A stretch of 64,000 bases of DNA, taken from positions 1 to 64,000 of the forward strand of contig JADGEZ010000005.1 of NCBI GenBank assembly GCA_016744115.1, in the 5' to 3' direction. Source of the stretch: Sulfurimonas sp. GTDB taxonomy: Bacteria; Campylobacterota; Campylobacteria; Campylobacterales; Sulfurimonadaceae. Positions 51,598 through 60,564 of this stretch are shown here, piece by piece. The position numbers and the translations under genes are program-made. The notes beneath the pieces are model-generated. The model made no database searches. It was given only the letters and a program-made list of their open reading frames with translations, and was not told the DNA's origin. The stretch's first letter is position 1, and each line of letters opens with the position of its first letter.

Positions 51598-52961
51598 AGA
51601 GAAAACTGGAAGTTACCTTTCTCCTCTTTTTTGGCTCTATACATAGCTGCATCAGCTTTTTTCAGTAATTTTTCCCCAGATTGAGTACTATCTGTATAGA
51701 TACTAACCCCTATACTTACTGATAACTTTAATGTATGCCCATCAATTATAAGAGGTTCTTTAAATACATCAATAAATTTTTGAGCAATAGTAGATATATC
51801 TTTTTTTTCTTGGATCTCTTTGAGGATAAGTGTAAATTCATCTCCAGCCAAACGGGATAAAACATCATTGGCTCTTGTGCAGGATAAGAATTTTTGACAT
51901 ACCATTTTTAAAGCCGCATCACCCATTGCATGACCAAAAGTATCATTTACTTGTTTAAAATAATCTAAATCCATAAAAAGTAAGGCTAAAGAACTTTTAT
52001 GCCTATTTGCGTCCTTAATACTTTCTTCTAATCTATCCATAAATAAAACTCTATTTGGTAAACCTGTTAAATGGTCATGCGTTGCTTCATGCTCTAAGAG
52101 TTTAGATTTTTCTTCAAGCTCCGTTGTTAGTTTAATATATGAGCTAACATCTCTTGCAGATTCTATAATCCCAATGCACTCATTCGCTTCATCAAATAAT
52201 GGAGAAGCGGCTATTTCTAAAAATTGTACTTTATCATTTGGAAGTATATGCTTATATAATAGTTTTGTTTTTTTTCCACTTTGAAGAACTTCTTTTAAGG
52301 GGCAAGGCTCATTAATACCTTCGCAAGGTGTATTTCTGTTGTATGAAATTTCATAGCATTTTGGTGAGGATGGATCAATAAATGTTCGTCCCCTTACTGA
52401 TTCTTGGACCGCATTATTCATAATTTTAACACTATAGTCTTTATTTATAATCATAACTGGATCATGGATACCATTTATAACAGTCTGTAAAAACTTATGT
52501 TCTTTTTCGATTTTCAATTGTTCATTTTTTCTTGTAGTAATGTCTAAAATAAAGCCATAAAGAGTAGAAGCTTTATTGTTCGTATCTTTTCCTAGGCGGA
52601 TAATATCTAAAACCCAAATTGTTTCGCCATCTTTTTTAAGCATTCTGTATTCCATGCTATGATCTTGTCCATCTTTTGTTTGTGTTAAACAATAAGATGG
52701 GACGAAGTCTCTATCTTCTGGATGTATCATCTGTATCCAAGATGACATATTCGTCCATTCTTCTATCTTATAACCTAATATTTTTTCAGCACCTGATGAA
52801 ATAAAAGTGAATTTATCTGCGTGTAAGTCAAACTCCCAGCTAAGACCATTAAGATTATCAAGTAAAAATTCTAAGCTTTTATTATTTTCAAAAGATGAGT
52901 TTACTTGAAGAATAAGTTCATCTTTAGTCAGTGTTTCTAAAATCTTATTATTAAAAACCAT
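51594..52961 (-). CDS. Diguanylate cyclase with two PAS domains
   Basis: This 455-aa protein has two N-terminal PAS domains (about 35-145, with WEFDLHADKFTFISSGAEKI; about 155-270, with VINGIHDPVMIINKDYSVKI). The second contains a cluster of cysteines (CYEISYNRNTPCEGINEPC), like redox- or metal-sensing PAS domains. The GGDEF domain (about 290-455) has the active variant RLAGDEF and a product-inhibition site RAND exactly five residues before it. It makes cyclic di-GMP. No membrane span is seen. Confidence 0.87.
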   Translation of the reverse strand: MVFNNKILETLTKDELILQVNSSFENNKSLEFLLDNLNGLSWEFDLHADKFTFISSGAEKILGYKIEEWTNMSSWIQMIHPEDRDFVPSYCLTQTKDGQDHSMEYRMLKKDGETIWVLDIIRLGKDTNNKASTLYGFILDITTRKNEQLKIEKEHKFLQTVINGIHDPVMIINKDYSVKIMNNAVQESVRGRTFIDPSSPKCYEISYNRNTPCEGINEPCPLKEVLQSGKKTKLLYKHILPNDKVQFLEIAASPLFDEANECIGIIESARDVSSYIKLTTELEEKSKLLEHEATHDHLTGLPNRVLFMDRLEESIKDANRHKSSLALLFMDLDYFKQVNDTFGHAMGDAALKMVCQKFLSCTRANDVLSRLAGDEFTLILKEIQEKKDISTIAQKFIDVFKEPLIIDGHTLKLSVSIGVSIYTDSTQSGEKLLKKADAAMYRAKKEEKGNFQFSL

Positions 52962-53040
52962 TATGAACCTTTATCTTTAAGTGTTTATTTATCTTAACAT
53001 AAAAATCTTGTAAACGATAATTTTTTTTGACAAATAAAAT

Positions 53041-53580
53041 TTATCTTAGAAGATTTTTTATCTCTTTTTCTATTTTTATGGGATTTGTAGAGGGAGAGTA
53101 ACGCTTGATAACTTTTCCATCTTTATCAACTAAGAATTTTGTAAAATTCCATTTTATAGAATCAAATCCTAAAAAACCACCTTTTTCTTTTTTAAGAAAC
53201 TTATAAAGAGGATCAGCATCATCTCCGTTTACTTCTATCTTGGAGAACATATCAAAGTGAACATCATACTTAGATTTACAAAAGAATTTAATCTCTTTAT
53301 TTGTTCCTGGTTCTTGCTTGGAAAATTGATTTGATGGAAACCCCAGAATCATAAAATTTTTCTTTTTATGTGCTTGATATAATTTTTCAAGCCCTTCGTA
53401 CTGGTAGGTTAATCCACATTCACTTGCTACATTTACGATAAGTAAGACTTTCCCCTTATACTTTTTCATCGACACTTCTTTGTTGTCGATATTTTTTATA
53501 TTAAAATCATATATACTCATTGTCGTATCTCCTGCATATATAGCACTTAGCAATGCTAAAAAAATAAATAAATATTTCAT
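53041..53580 (-). CDS. Exported glutathione peroxidase family protein
   Basis: This protein of about 179 aa starts MKYLFIFLALLSAIYAG, a signal peptide, so the enzyme is periplasmic. The catalytic tetrad is visible: Cys in NVASECGLTY, Gln in GFPSNQF, and Trp and Asn in KWNFTKFLVDKDG. Cys-type members usually use thioredoxin-like donors and reduce peroxides. I chose the ATG at 53580, just after the moeA stop, instead of the longer frame from 53613 that lies inside moeA. Confidence 0.85.
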   Translation of the reverse strand: MKYLFIFLALLSAIYAGDTTMSIYDFNIKNIDNKEVSMKKYKGKVLLIVNVASECGLTYQYEGLEKLYQAHKKKNFMILGFPSNQFSKQEPGTNKEIKFFCKSKYDVHFDMFSKIEVNGDDADPLYKFLKKEKGGFLGFDSIKWNFTKFLVDKDGKVIKRYSPSTNPIKIEKEIKNLLR

Positions 53581-53581
53581 C

Positions 53582-54793
53582 CTAAAAATTTTCCAGTAAA
53601 ATGACATTAACAAATGTTCCAGCTTCTAAGTTTTTATCCTCTTCTCCGCTAATCATTAAGGCACTATTGTTTAACATATTTGTTAGTATTGCTGAACTAC
53701 CTACTTTTTTACCATCAAAATTGACGAAGTATTGTCCATCCTCTAGGCTTACATTGCAGGCTGTAAATTCCGTAAAACGACTGCGTTTGTTAAAATCTTC
53801 TGAGAGTTTTGCCTCTACTATTTGAAATGAATTTGTTTTTCCTAGCATTTTAGTGATGAGTGGAAGAGTGTAAAGGATAGCCGTCACGGTTGAGGAGTAT
53901 GCAAAACCAGGAAGTGCTAAGATGAACTTGTTTTCTCTTTGTGCTAGCATGATATGACGACCAGGCTTGATGCTCACACCCTTAAATATCACTTCTGCTC
54001 CAAGGCGAGGGACTATGTCTTTTACAAAATCATAATCACCAACACTTACTCCACCAGTACTTACTAGAATATCAGCACAAGAGAGAGCATTTTCAAAAGT
54101 TTTCATTATCGAGTCTTTGTCATCTCCCACCGTTCCTAGTTGAATAACCTCAGCTCCAGCTGACTCAAAAAGTGCGGCTAAAGTGTAGTTGTTTGAGCTT
54201 CGTATTTGTGCTGGATTAGCACTCTCTTGCCCTAGGTCTAAGATCTCACTTCCTGTTGCTATAACCGCTATTCTTGGACGCAGAACTACATTTACCATAA
54301 CACAATTAAGTCCAGCCATTACACCTATCTCAGCAAAGCCTATTTTAGTCCCTTTTTTAATTAAAACATCTCCAGCCTTATAGCCCTCTCCAATAGGGCG
54401 AATAGAAGAGCCACGAGGCACTTTTTTTTCAATAATTATTTTTCCATCCACTGCATCAACATTCTCAATTTGGATAAGAGTATCTGCTCCCTCTGGCATC
54501 TTTGAACCAGTAAAAGTTTTGATGCAAGTTCCTTTTTTCACTATCCTTGTTTCATCATTTCCAGCGGGATTACTCCCTGAGATGCTAATAGACTTTGAAT
54601 CTAAATCAGAATAAATGACCGCATAACCATCCATTGCTGCTGTTGGAAATTTTGGGTCATTGTACGAGGCTACAATATCCTTAGCTAAAACTCTCCCTAG
54701 TGAAGAACTTAGGGGGATATTTTCATTTTTGCATAAATGAACCTCTAGTAAATTCAACATATTTTGACTAGCTTCAAAAGACAATAAAGTCAT
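53582..54793 (-). CDS. moeA: Molybdopterin molybdotransferase
   Basis: This 403-aa protein matches MoeA length and motifs: FPTAAMDGYAV, GTCIKTFTGSKMPEGADTLIQ (N-terminal), TGSEIL, SNNYTLAALFESAGAEV, and STGGVSVGDYDFV. It inserts molybdate into adenylylated molybdopterin. The start overlaps moaE by four bases (ATGA), and the end is followed at once by the glutathione peroxidase gene. Confidence 0.92.
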   Translation of the reverse strand: MTLLSFEASQNMLNLLEVHLCKNENIPLSSSLGRVLAKDIVASYNDPKFPTAAMDGYAVIYSDLDSKSISISGSNPAGNDETRIVKKGTCIKTFTGSKMPEGADTLIQIENVDAVDGKIIIEKKVPRGSSIRPIGEGYKAGDVLIKKGTKIGFAEIGVMAGLNCVMVNVVLRPRIAVIATGSEILDLGQESANPAQIRSSNNYTLAALFESAGAEVIQLGTVGDDKDSIMKTFENALSCADILVSTGGVSVGDYDFVKDIVPRLGAEVIFKGVSIKPGRHIMLAQRENKFILALPGFAYSSTVTAILYTLPLITKMLGKTNSFQIVEAKLSEDFNKRSRFTEFTACNVSLEDGQYFVNFDGKKVGSSAILTNMLNNSALMISGEEDKNLEAGTFVNVILLENF

Positions 54794-55236
54794 GTACTTA
54801 CTCCTAATAATCCGCTCCCCTTGATACGAGTTGAGCGTTCAAGGGCATAGATTCTTTTTTTATTTTTAAGATCATATTTCCAAATAGGTGCAGATGCTTT
54901 AAAATCTTCAACAAAGAGATCTATAAATTCTAATGCTACTCTTCTCTTTGGTGAAAAAATAGCAGCTATGTAAGATGATTGATGCACTAATACATCCCCA
55001 CGAGAATGAGCCATTTTAATGATGGCATTTTTTTCTTTTGCTTTGTCTTGCCAACCTTGAAACCATTTTTCTAAGATAGGTTCATAAATGTCAAAACTAA
55101 GTCCATCAATCCCATCTTCATCACGAATAGTGCCTACAAAAGGGATAAATGCACCATAATTTTGAGTAGATTCTTGGCAATACCATTTTTTTAAAATACT
55201 TGGAATATCTAAACCACCATCATAAAGTTCAAGCAT
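54790..55236 (-). CDS. moaE: Molybdopterin synthase large subunit
   Basis: This 148-aa MoaE has GAFIPFVGTIRDEDG, the shared HSRGDV region (AHSRGDVLVHQSSYIAAIFS) and the active-site lysine region SAPIWKYDLKNKKR. With MoaD it transfers sulfur to precursor Z. It lies three bases after moaD. Confidence 0.9.
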   Translation of the reverse strand: MLELYDGGLDIPSILKKWYCQESTQNYGAFIPFVGTIRDEDGIDGLSFDIYEPILEKWFQGWQDKAKEKNAIIKMAHSRGDVLVHQSSYIAAIFSPKRRVALEFIDLFVEDFKASAPIWKYDLKNKKRIYALERSTRIKGSGLLGVST

Positions 55237-55239
55237 CTC

Positions 55240-55461
55240 TTATCCACCACAAACAGGAGGAAGCATAGAAACTTTATCCCCATCTTTGAGTGCAAAATCA
55301 AGAGAAGAAACAAGAGTATCATTAACAGCTATTGCAGAGTTAGCTAACCACTCCGTCATTTCTGGAGTTTTTTGCAAAATTGTTGCGAGTTCTTGCAGGT
55401 TACTTATCTTAAGATTTAAAGATTCTTTTTGTATTGGTCCTAAAAATTCTACTTTAACCAT
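55240..55461 (-). CDS. moaD: Molybdopterin synthase sulfur carrier subunit
   Basis: This 73-aa ubiquitin-like protein ends in LPPVCGG, the C-terminal Gly-Gly that is thiocarboxylated. FALKDGDKVSMLPPV is typical of MoaD. It is the first gene of moaD-moaE-moeA-gpx. Confidence 0.9.
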   Translation of the reverse strand: MVKVEFLGPIQKESLNLKISNLQELATILQKTPEMTEWLANSAIAVNDTLVSSLDFALKDGDKVSMLPPVCGG

Positions 55462-55567
55462 GAATTTGCTCTCCTAATGTATATTGAGGAGATTATATCT
55501 CTTATAGTGTTAATAAATAGACTTCTTATAAAAATCATTCTTCAGGTTTACTAACAAAACAAAGAGG

Positions 55568-55573
55568 TATAAT
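55568..55573 (+). promoter_or_regulatory. Possible -10 box close to the lapG start
   Basis: GGTATAATATATATATG has TATAAT only six bases before the ATG at 55580. If used, the transcript would be leaderless. The overlapping AGAGG at 55563-55567 is an alternative reading as a distant ribosome binding site. Confidence 0.35.
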
Positions 55574-55579
55574 ATATAT

Positions 55580-56203
55580 ATGAAATTTATAGCCTATGCT
55601 TTTAGTATCTTTTTTATTCTAAACATTATGCCTTTGCATGCAAAACTTATTACAGAACCTCTTCTTAAAAAAGCTGAAAAAAAATATACGATTAAGTCAA
55701 AAAATAGATTTCTTGACCTTAGAGACAACCTTATAAAAAATCTCAAAAATGAAAATGTAATGAAACAACTCAATAAGGTAAATACCTGGGTAAACTACAT
55801 AAGATATAGAAGCGATAAAAAAGTTTATGGGCTAAGTGATTACTGGGCAACTATGTATGAGTTTATTGGAAAAGGGATGGGTGATTGTGAAGATTATACT
55901 ATCGCAAAGTACTATATACTTAAAGAACTTGGTATAAGTCCAAAACGCTTAAAATTTACTTATGTAATTTATAAAAGTCGTAAAGGTAAAAATATTTCAC
56001 ATATGGTTCTTTCTTATTTAAAAGTTCCTAAACCAAAAAAGCAGAGTGATATTTTAATTTTAGATAACAACAACCGCTTAGCCCTGCCAGCATCAAAGCG
56101 TAAAGATATTGTAAAGGTAATAAAAATGATCAATGGTGACACCGGAGCTAAATCAAAAAAATGGAAAAAACTAGAAGCTGGAATGAAGCAAAAGAAACTT
56201 TAA
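55580..56203 (+). CDS. lapG: LapG-like periplasmic cysteine protease
   Basis: This 207-aa protein has a signal peptide (FIAYAFSIFFILNIMPLHA). The transglutaminase-like BTLCP domain has the triad Cys in GMGDCEDYTIAKYY, His in ISHMVLSYL and Asp in ILILDNNNRL. In Pseudomonas LapG cuts large RTX adhesins from the cell surface when cyclic di-GMP is low. It is followed after 13 bases by a LapD-like gene, the usual regulator. No LapA-type adhesin or type I secretion genes are nearby. Confidence 0.85.
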   Translation: MKFIAYAFSIFFILNIMPLHAKLITEPLLKKAEKKYTIKSKNRFLDLRDNLIKNLKNENVMKQLNKVNTWVNYIRYRSDKKVYGLSDYWATMYEFIGKGMGDCEDYTIAKYYILKELGISPKRLKFTYVIYKSRKGKNISHMVLSYLKVPKPKKQSDILILDNNNRLALPASKRKDIVKVIKMINGDTGAKSKKWKKLEAGMKQKKL

Positions 56204-56216
56204 AAAGGAAAAAAAG

Positions 56217-58142
56217 ATGACATTATTTAAACAAATCGGGCTAGTAGTATCTTTTATTATTATCGTTATGCTTGGTGCAATTATGATTATAAATTATAAG
56301 TCGGCAAAACAGGACATGATACAATCTCTTTATGAAACTACGGCAAATAATATCTCAACACTCAGTAACAATTTAGCTGATGCTAGTGAAGATTACGCAC
56401 TTTTGGTAACTACCATTGATGCAGAATTTGACAGTGGTTATTATCAAAAAATCGAGTATATCTCAAATGATGCCAAATCTGATTATGTCCAAGTTGATAA
56501 TGACTTAGTAGAGGGTGTTCCACTGTGGTTTGTTAGATTTACAGATATAAAACTACAAAGTGTCTCATCCGATGTTTCTTCTGGGTGGAATATGGCTGGA
56601 GTTGTTCATGTCACAGGAGATGTTGGTATAGTTTATAAAGCCCTTTATAAGATGTTCATTAATTTACTTTATGTCTTTGTTGTTTCTGTTGTGAGTGCGC
56701 AAATAGTCCTTAGTGTATTACTTCATTTTGTTTTAAAACCACTTTATAGAGTACAGCGTCAAGCAGAAGCGATCCTTAAAAATGAGTTTTTGATTCAAGA
56801 AAAAATCCCTTTTACAACTGAATTTAGAGATGTTGTTTATGGAATGAATGCTATGGTTAAAAAAGTTGAAGAAATTTTCAACAAAGGAAATGAAGCAGCA
56901 CAAAGAAACAAAGAACTCCTTTATAATGATCCAACAACAAAACTTTTTAACCGCAGATACCTAATGTTAAAGTTGTCTGATCTGATAAAACTTGAAAATA
57001 AGGCAAATGGTGGGACAATTATATTTATTGCCCTAAGTGGTGCTGAAGTCTTGAACCAACAGCTAGGGCGTAAGAAAGCAGATGACATGTTCTTTGAACT
57101 TGGAGATATTTTCAATGATGTTTGTAGAAAATATGATAGTAAAGTGATAGCGAGAGTTAATGGAACAGAATTTACTCTTATGATTCCAGATTGTGACGCT
57201 GGTGATGCTAAAGAGATGGCATTGAGAATTAGCTCAAGATTTGAAGAACTTATAGCCTTTAATAAACTTGATGCTAAAGAAGTATTTATAGTTCTAGGTC
57301 TATACAGATATAAACCTACTGTTACAATAAGTGAACTTTTAACTCGTGCTGATAATGCTTTATCTCAAGCAAAAGTCGATGACAATACCAATATTTGCCT
57401 TTATGAAGAAAAAGATGATGAGAATGCGATGGGTAAAGAACAGTGGCGTGAGATTATAGAAGACTCTATATCAAATAATTATTTTAGCTTAAGATTTTGG
57501 CCAACACTTAACGCAAAAACGAAATCTCTTGACCATAATGTAATGACCTTTACAATAGATGGTGGAGAGAATAAACGCTTTTTTTATGGTGATTTCATAG
57601 CACCTGCTATTAATCTTGGGCTTGTATCTAGGATGTACATTGTTACTCTTCATGACTTAATTACTACGAGACATGAAGAACTTGATGGGAGTGTTTGTTC
57701 CATCCGTTTATCAAATGACTTTATCAAAGATTCTGATGCCTTTGATGAACTTAGGACTCTATTTAAAAAGTATGCAAAAACTTTAAACTTTAAACTTTCA
57801 TTTGAAGTGACTGATAGTTTTGCTATCAATAATACGATAGTGGTAAAAAGCTTTGTTACTCTCTTTGCAAAATATGATTTTGGGTTTGGGGTTAATTCCT
57901 TTACAGGAGAATCAAATGACTTTACTTATCTCAAAGAACTTAATCCGAAATTTATAAAAGCAGACTGTGCATTTTTACTCGATCAATCTAAAGATTCTAT
58001 GTCAGCACTTCAAGTGATTACGGATTCTTTAGGAATTGAGATAGTAGCTACATTTGTTAAAACTACAGATGAACTTGAGCAACTACAAGCTATGCATATA
58101 AACTCAATTCAAGGACCCGTAACAGACTTGATAAACAAATAA
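56217..58142 (+). CDS. lapD: LapD-like cyclic di-GMP receptor (degenerate GGDEF-EAL)
   Basis: This 641-aa protein has two membrane spans flanking a periplasmic domain of about 130 residues, then HAMP (about 170-225), GGDEF and EAL domains. The GGDEF motif reads NGTEF (315-319) and the EAL core reads FEVTD (about 529), so both enzymes should be inactive and the protein should bind rather than make or break cyclic di-GMP. Trp124 follows Gly123 in the periplasmic loop, like the Trp that P. fluorescens LapD uses to hold LapG. It is the second gene of the lapG-lapD unit. Confidence 0.85.
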   Translation: MTLFKQIGLVVSFIIIVMLGAIMIINYKSAKQDMIQSLYETTANNISTLSNNLADASEDYALLVTTIDAEFDSGYYQKIEYISNDAKSDYVQVDNDLVEGVPLWFVRFTDIKLQSVSSDVSSGWNMAGVVHVTGDVGIVYKALYKMFINLLYVFVVSVVSAQIVLSVLLHFVLKPLYRVQRQAEAILKNEFLIQEKIPFTTEFRDVVYGMNAMVKKVEEIFNKGNEAAQRNKELLYNDPTTKLFNRRYLMLKLSDLIKLENKANGGTIIFIALSGAEVLNQQLGRKKADDMFFELGDIFNDVCRKYDSKVIARVNGTEFTLMIPDCDAGDAKEMALRISSRFEELIAFNKLDAKEVFIVLGLYRYKPTVTISELLTRADNALSQAKVDDNTNICLYEEKDDENAMGKEQWREIIEDSISNNYFSLRFWPTLNAKTKSLDHNVMTFTIDGGENKRFFYGDFIAPAINLGLVSRMYIVTLHDLITTRHEELDGSVCSIRLSNDFIKDSDAFDELRTLFKKYAKTLNFKLSFEVTDSFAINNTIVVKSFVTLFAKYDFGFGVNSFTGESNDFTYLKELNPKFIKADCAFLLDQSKDSMSALQVITDSLGIEIVATFVKTTDELEQLQAMHINSIQGPVTDLINK

Positions 58143-58145
58143 AAC

Positions 58146-58535
58146 TTAGATACTTCTAAAGGCTAATGCATCAGCAAGAGCCTTAGATATGTCTTTTTTA
58201 TAAAGAGGGTTAGACTTTAAGAGTTCTTTATCGAAATTAAGTATTATATTTGTATTTGTATTTGGATGAAGTGTAATTCTAAGTATAATCTCCTCATATA
58301 TAGAAAATTTATCTATTTTAGAATAATCTTTTAAGATTATCTCTGTAATATCTTTTAATTCTGTAGAACTTAAGGATTTATCTTTTAATCTCATAACTAC
58401 TCTTTTGAGTTCATTTTCTTTTTCAGCTATATTACTAAGAGGTTTTTTTTTACTAACTTTAAAAAATAAAATGAAAAGTATCCCTAAGAGAAGAACTAAA
58501 AAAATTCCAAGAATTAAAAAAATACTTATTTCCAT
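58146..58535 (-). CDS. Hypothetical single-span membrane protein
   Basis: This 129-aa protein begins with one strong membrane span (FLILGIFLVLLLGILFILFF). A charged helical part (about 30-129, ENELKRVVMRLKDKSLSSTE) follows. The family is not recognised. It starts directly after the stop of the metal-binding lipoprotein gene and converges on lapD with three bases between them. Confidence 0.65.
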   Translation of the reverse strand: MEISIFLILGIFLVLLLGILFILFFKVSKKKPLSNIAEKENELKRVVMRLKDKSLSSTELKDITEIILKDYSKIDKFSIYEEIILRITLHPNTNTNIILNFDKELLKSNPLYKKDISKALADALAFRSI

Positions 58536-58934
58536 TTATTTACCACACTTTCCAGCAGCACATTTCATAGATGGCACAGCTTCTTTTAGAGCTTCTTTTT
58601 GGCTTTTCTTAAACACTTTATATCCTATGTTTGAGATAACTTCTGAAATCTCTTTTTCATTTGTTTGTGTTTTGTCATACACGACAATTGTCGTTTTTTC
58701 AGTATGGGACGCGTTTACACTTACTACACCCTTTATTTTTGAAACATATCCTTGTATGCTAGACTCACAAGATTCACAAGTCATTCCATCAACATTAATA
58801 AGAGCTTTATGAATATTTTTTTGCTTTATAATCACAAGTTCCTTTTCTTCTTTTGGCTTATCCAAGCATGAAACAAAACCTAAACTTAGTGCTATACTTA
58901 AAACAATAGTATTAAACCTTTTTGTATACGACAT
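58536..58934 (-). CDS. Lipoprotein with heavy-metal-associated (HMA) domain
   Basis: This 132-aa protein has a lipoprotein signal (IVLSIALSLGFVS then Cys near residue 23). It continues with an HMA/MerP-like domain whose metal site is GMTCESC, and ends in MKCAAGKCGK, a second possible metal-binding pair. A surface- or periplasm-anchored Cu/Hg-binding chaperone is likely. It pairs with the 129-aa membrane protein. Confidence 0.8.
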   Translation of the reverse strand: MSYTKRFNTIVLSIALSLGFVSCLDKPKEEKELVIIKQKNIHKALINVDGMTCESCESSIQGYVSKIKGVVSVNASHTEKTTIVVYDKTQTNEKEISEVISNIGYKVFKKSQKEALKEAVPSMKCAAGKCGK

Positions 58935-59040
58935 ATCTACTTCCTTTATTTATTGTTTAAAATTATACTCTTATTTTTAATACTAGCAAAATGATAATAA
59001 GAAGTTAAGCACAATTCTAATACACTTAAGATTTAGAAAA

Positions 59041-59194
59041 TAGACTTCTTATCACTTCCGTAGGACACTTTATAGAGAGCTTTACTCAGCGTTAAATAAC
59101 CCCAACCGTAGCTTTGGCTACGCTTGAGAATATTTGCCTTGATTAAAACTCTCTATAAAGTGCTGAGACATATAGGAGTTTTGCAAGAAGTCTA
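59041..59194. repeat. MITE-like nested palindrome
   Basis: TAGACTTCTT (59041-59050) is inverted at 59185-59194. Inner arms CACTTTATAGAGAG(C/T)TTT (59066-59083 and 59145-59162) pair over 18 bases with one mismatch. A central hairpin CGTAGC-TTTG-GCTACG lies at 59107-59122. No reading frame is present. TAGACTTCTT also occurs at 46093 and 55518. A non-autonomous transposon remnant or a structured RNA are the two readings. Confidence 0.65.
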
Positions 59195-59226
59195 ATAGTA
59201 TTTATCTACTAGAAGAGAGTGTTGAT

Positions 59227-60564
59227 ATGGATAAACAAAATATCTTAATTATTGATGATGACAACAAAAGTATACATCTCGTGACCTCAGCACTTAATAT
59301 TAGTAATTTATATAATATACATTTTGCAATAAATGCAAAAAATGGGATAGAACAATTAGAACTTCGAGAACATTCTCTAATTATACTTGATGTTAATAGT
59401 CCACAATTAGATGCAAATGAAACTGTTAAAATTATAAAAAATAGTTCTCTACAAAATCAAATACCTATTATTTTTCTCTCTGAAATTTCTCCTGCAAAAC
59501 CGTTTCGTAAAGAAGAATTTTTGCGTAAAGTTAAAAGGAATATAAAACTTTACTTATCAAGAAAAAAACAAATAGAAATAGATGATACAAAAATACTTTT
59601 AGAACAGTATAAGATTGCAACAGATGCAGGTTCATTAGTTTCAAAAACAGATGCACGAGGAATTATTACTTATGTAAATGATAGGTTTTGTGAAGTGAGT
59701 AAATACTCTCGTGAGGAGTTAATAGGAAATCCTCACAATATCACAAGAAGTCCAGATGTTAGTAAGGATACTTTTAAGGATTTGTGGGAAACAATCTTAG
59801 CAAAAGAGACATGGAAAGGGACAATCAAAAATAGAGCAAAGGATGGAAGTCCTTACTATGTAGAATCAACTGTTATGCCTATTTTAAATGCAAATGATGA
59901 AATAGTTACTTATATTAGTATCAGAACAGATATTACATCAAGAGAGATTACACTTCGAGAGGGAATACTATCCTCACAAAAAGAGATTTTAAATACATTA
60001 GGGGAACTCGGAGAGTGGCGTTCAAAAGAAACAGGAGAACATGTAACTAGAGTCTCTTTGTTTTCTGAGATGCTAGCAAAGGCTTATGATTGCAGTGAAG
60101 AAGAGATACAACTTATAAAAATGGCATCTCCTATGCACGATATTGGCAAGGTGATTATTCCAGATAATATTTTACTCAAACCTGGTAAACTTACTAAAGA
60201 AGAGTCTTTAGTTATGCAGAATCATACACTGTATGGTTGGGAAATTTTTAATAAATCCAAGAATGCTCTCCTCCAAGCTGCCGCACTTATTGCTCATCAG
60301 CATCATGAGCGATGGGATGGTACAGGGTATCCTAGAGGTATAGGTGGTGAAGATATTCATGTTTTTGGTCGTATTACTGCTGTTGCAGATGTATTTGATG
60401 CTTTAACTCAAGAAAGAGCCTATAAAAAAGCATGGAGTCTTGAAAAAACTTTAGATTTTATGAAAGATGAAAGTGGTAAAGCTTTTGATCCCAAAATCAT
60501 TGATTTACTTTTAGAAAATATTGATGAAATAATTGAGATTAAAACTCTACACACTAAAGAGTAG
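59227..60564 (+). CDS. Response regulator with PAS and HD-GYP domains
   Basis: This 445-aa protein has three parts. The receiver domain (about 1-120) has acidic pocket IIDDD, phospho-acceptor Asp in LIILDVNSP, and Lys in PAKPF. The PAS domain (about 130-240) has SKTDARGIITYVNDRFCEVS. The HD-GYP domain (about 250-445) has GEHVTRVS, MHDIGK at 303-308, and HHERWDGTGYP. It should hydrolyse cyclic di-GMP under control of a histidine kinase not seen here. It converges on rnhB with an 18-base overlap. Confidence 0.88.
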   Translation: MDKQNILIIDDDNKSIHLVTSALNISNLYNIHFAINAKNGIEQLELREHSLIILDVNSPQLDANETVKIIKNSSLQNQIPIIFLSEISPAKPFRKEEFLRKVKRNIKLYLSRKKQIEIDDTKILLEQYKIATDAGSLVSKTDARGIITYVNDRFCEVSKYSREELIGNPHNITRSPDVSKDTFKDLWETILAKETWKGTIKNRAKDGSPYYVESTVMPILNANDEIVTYISIRTDITSREITLREGILSSQKEILNTLGELGEWRSKETGEHVTRVSLFSEMLAKAYDCSEEEIQLIKMASPMHDIGKVIIPDNILLKPGKLTKEESLVMQNHTLYGWEIFNKSKNALLQAAALIAHQHHERWDGTGYPRGIGGEDIHVFGRITAVADVFDALTQERAYKKAWSLEKTLDFMKDESGKAFDPKIIDLLLENIDEIIEIKTLHTKE

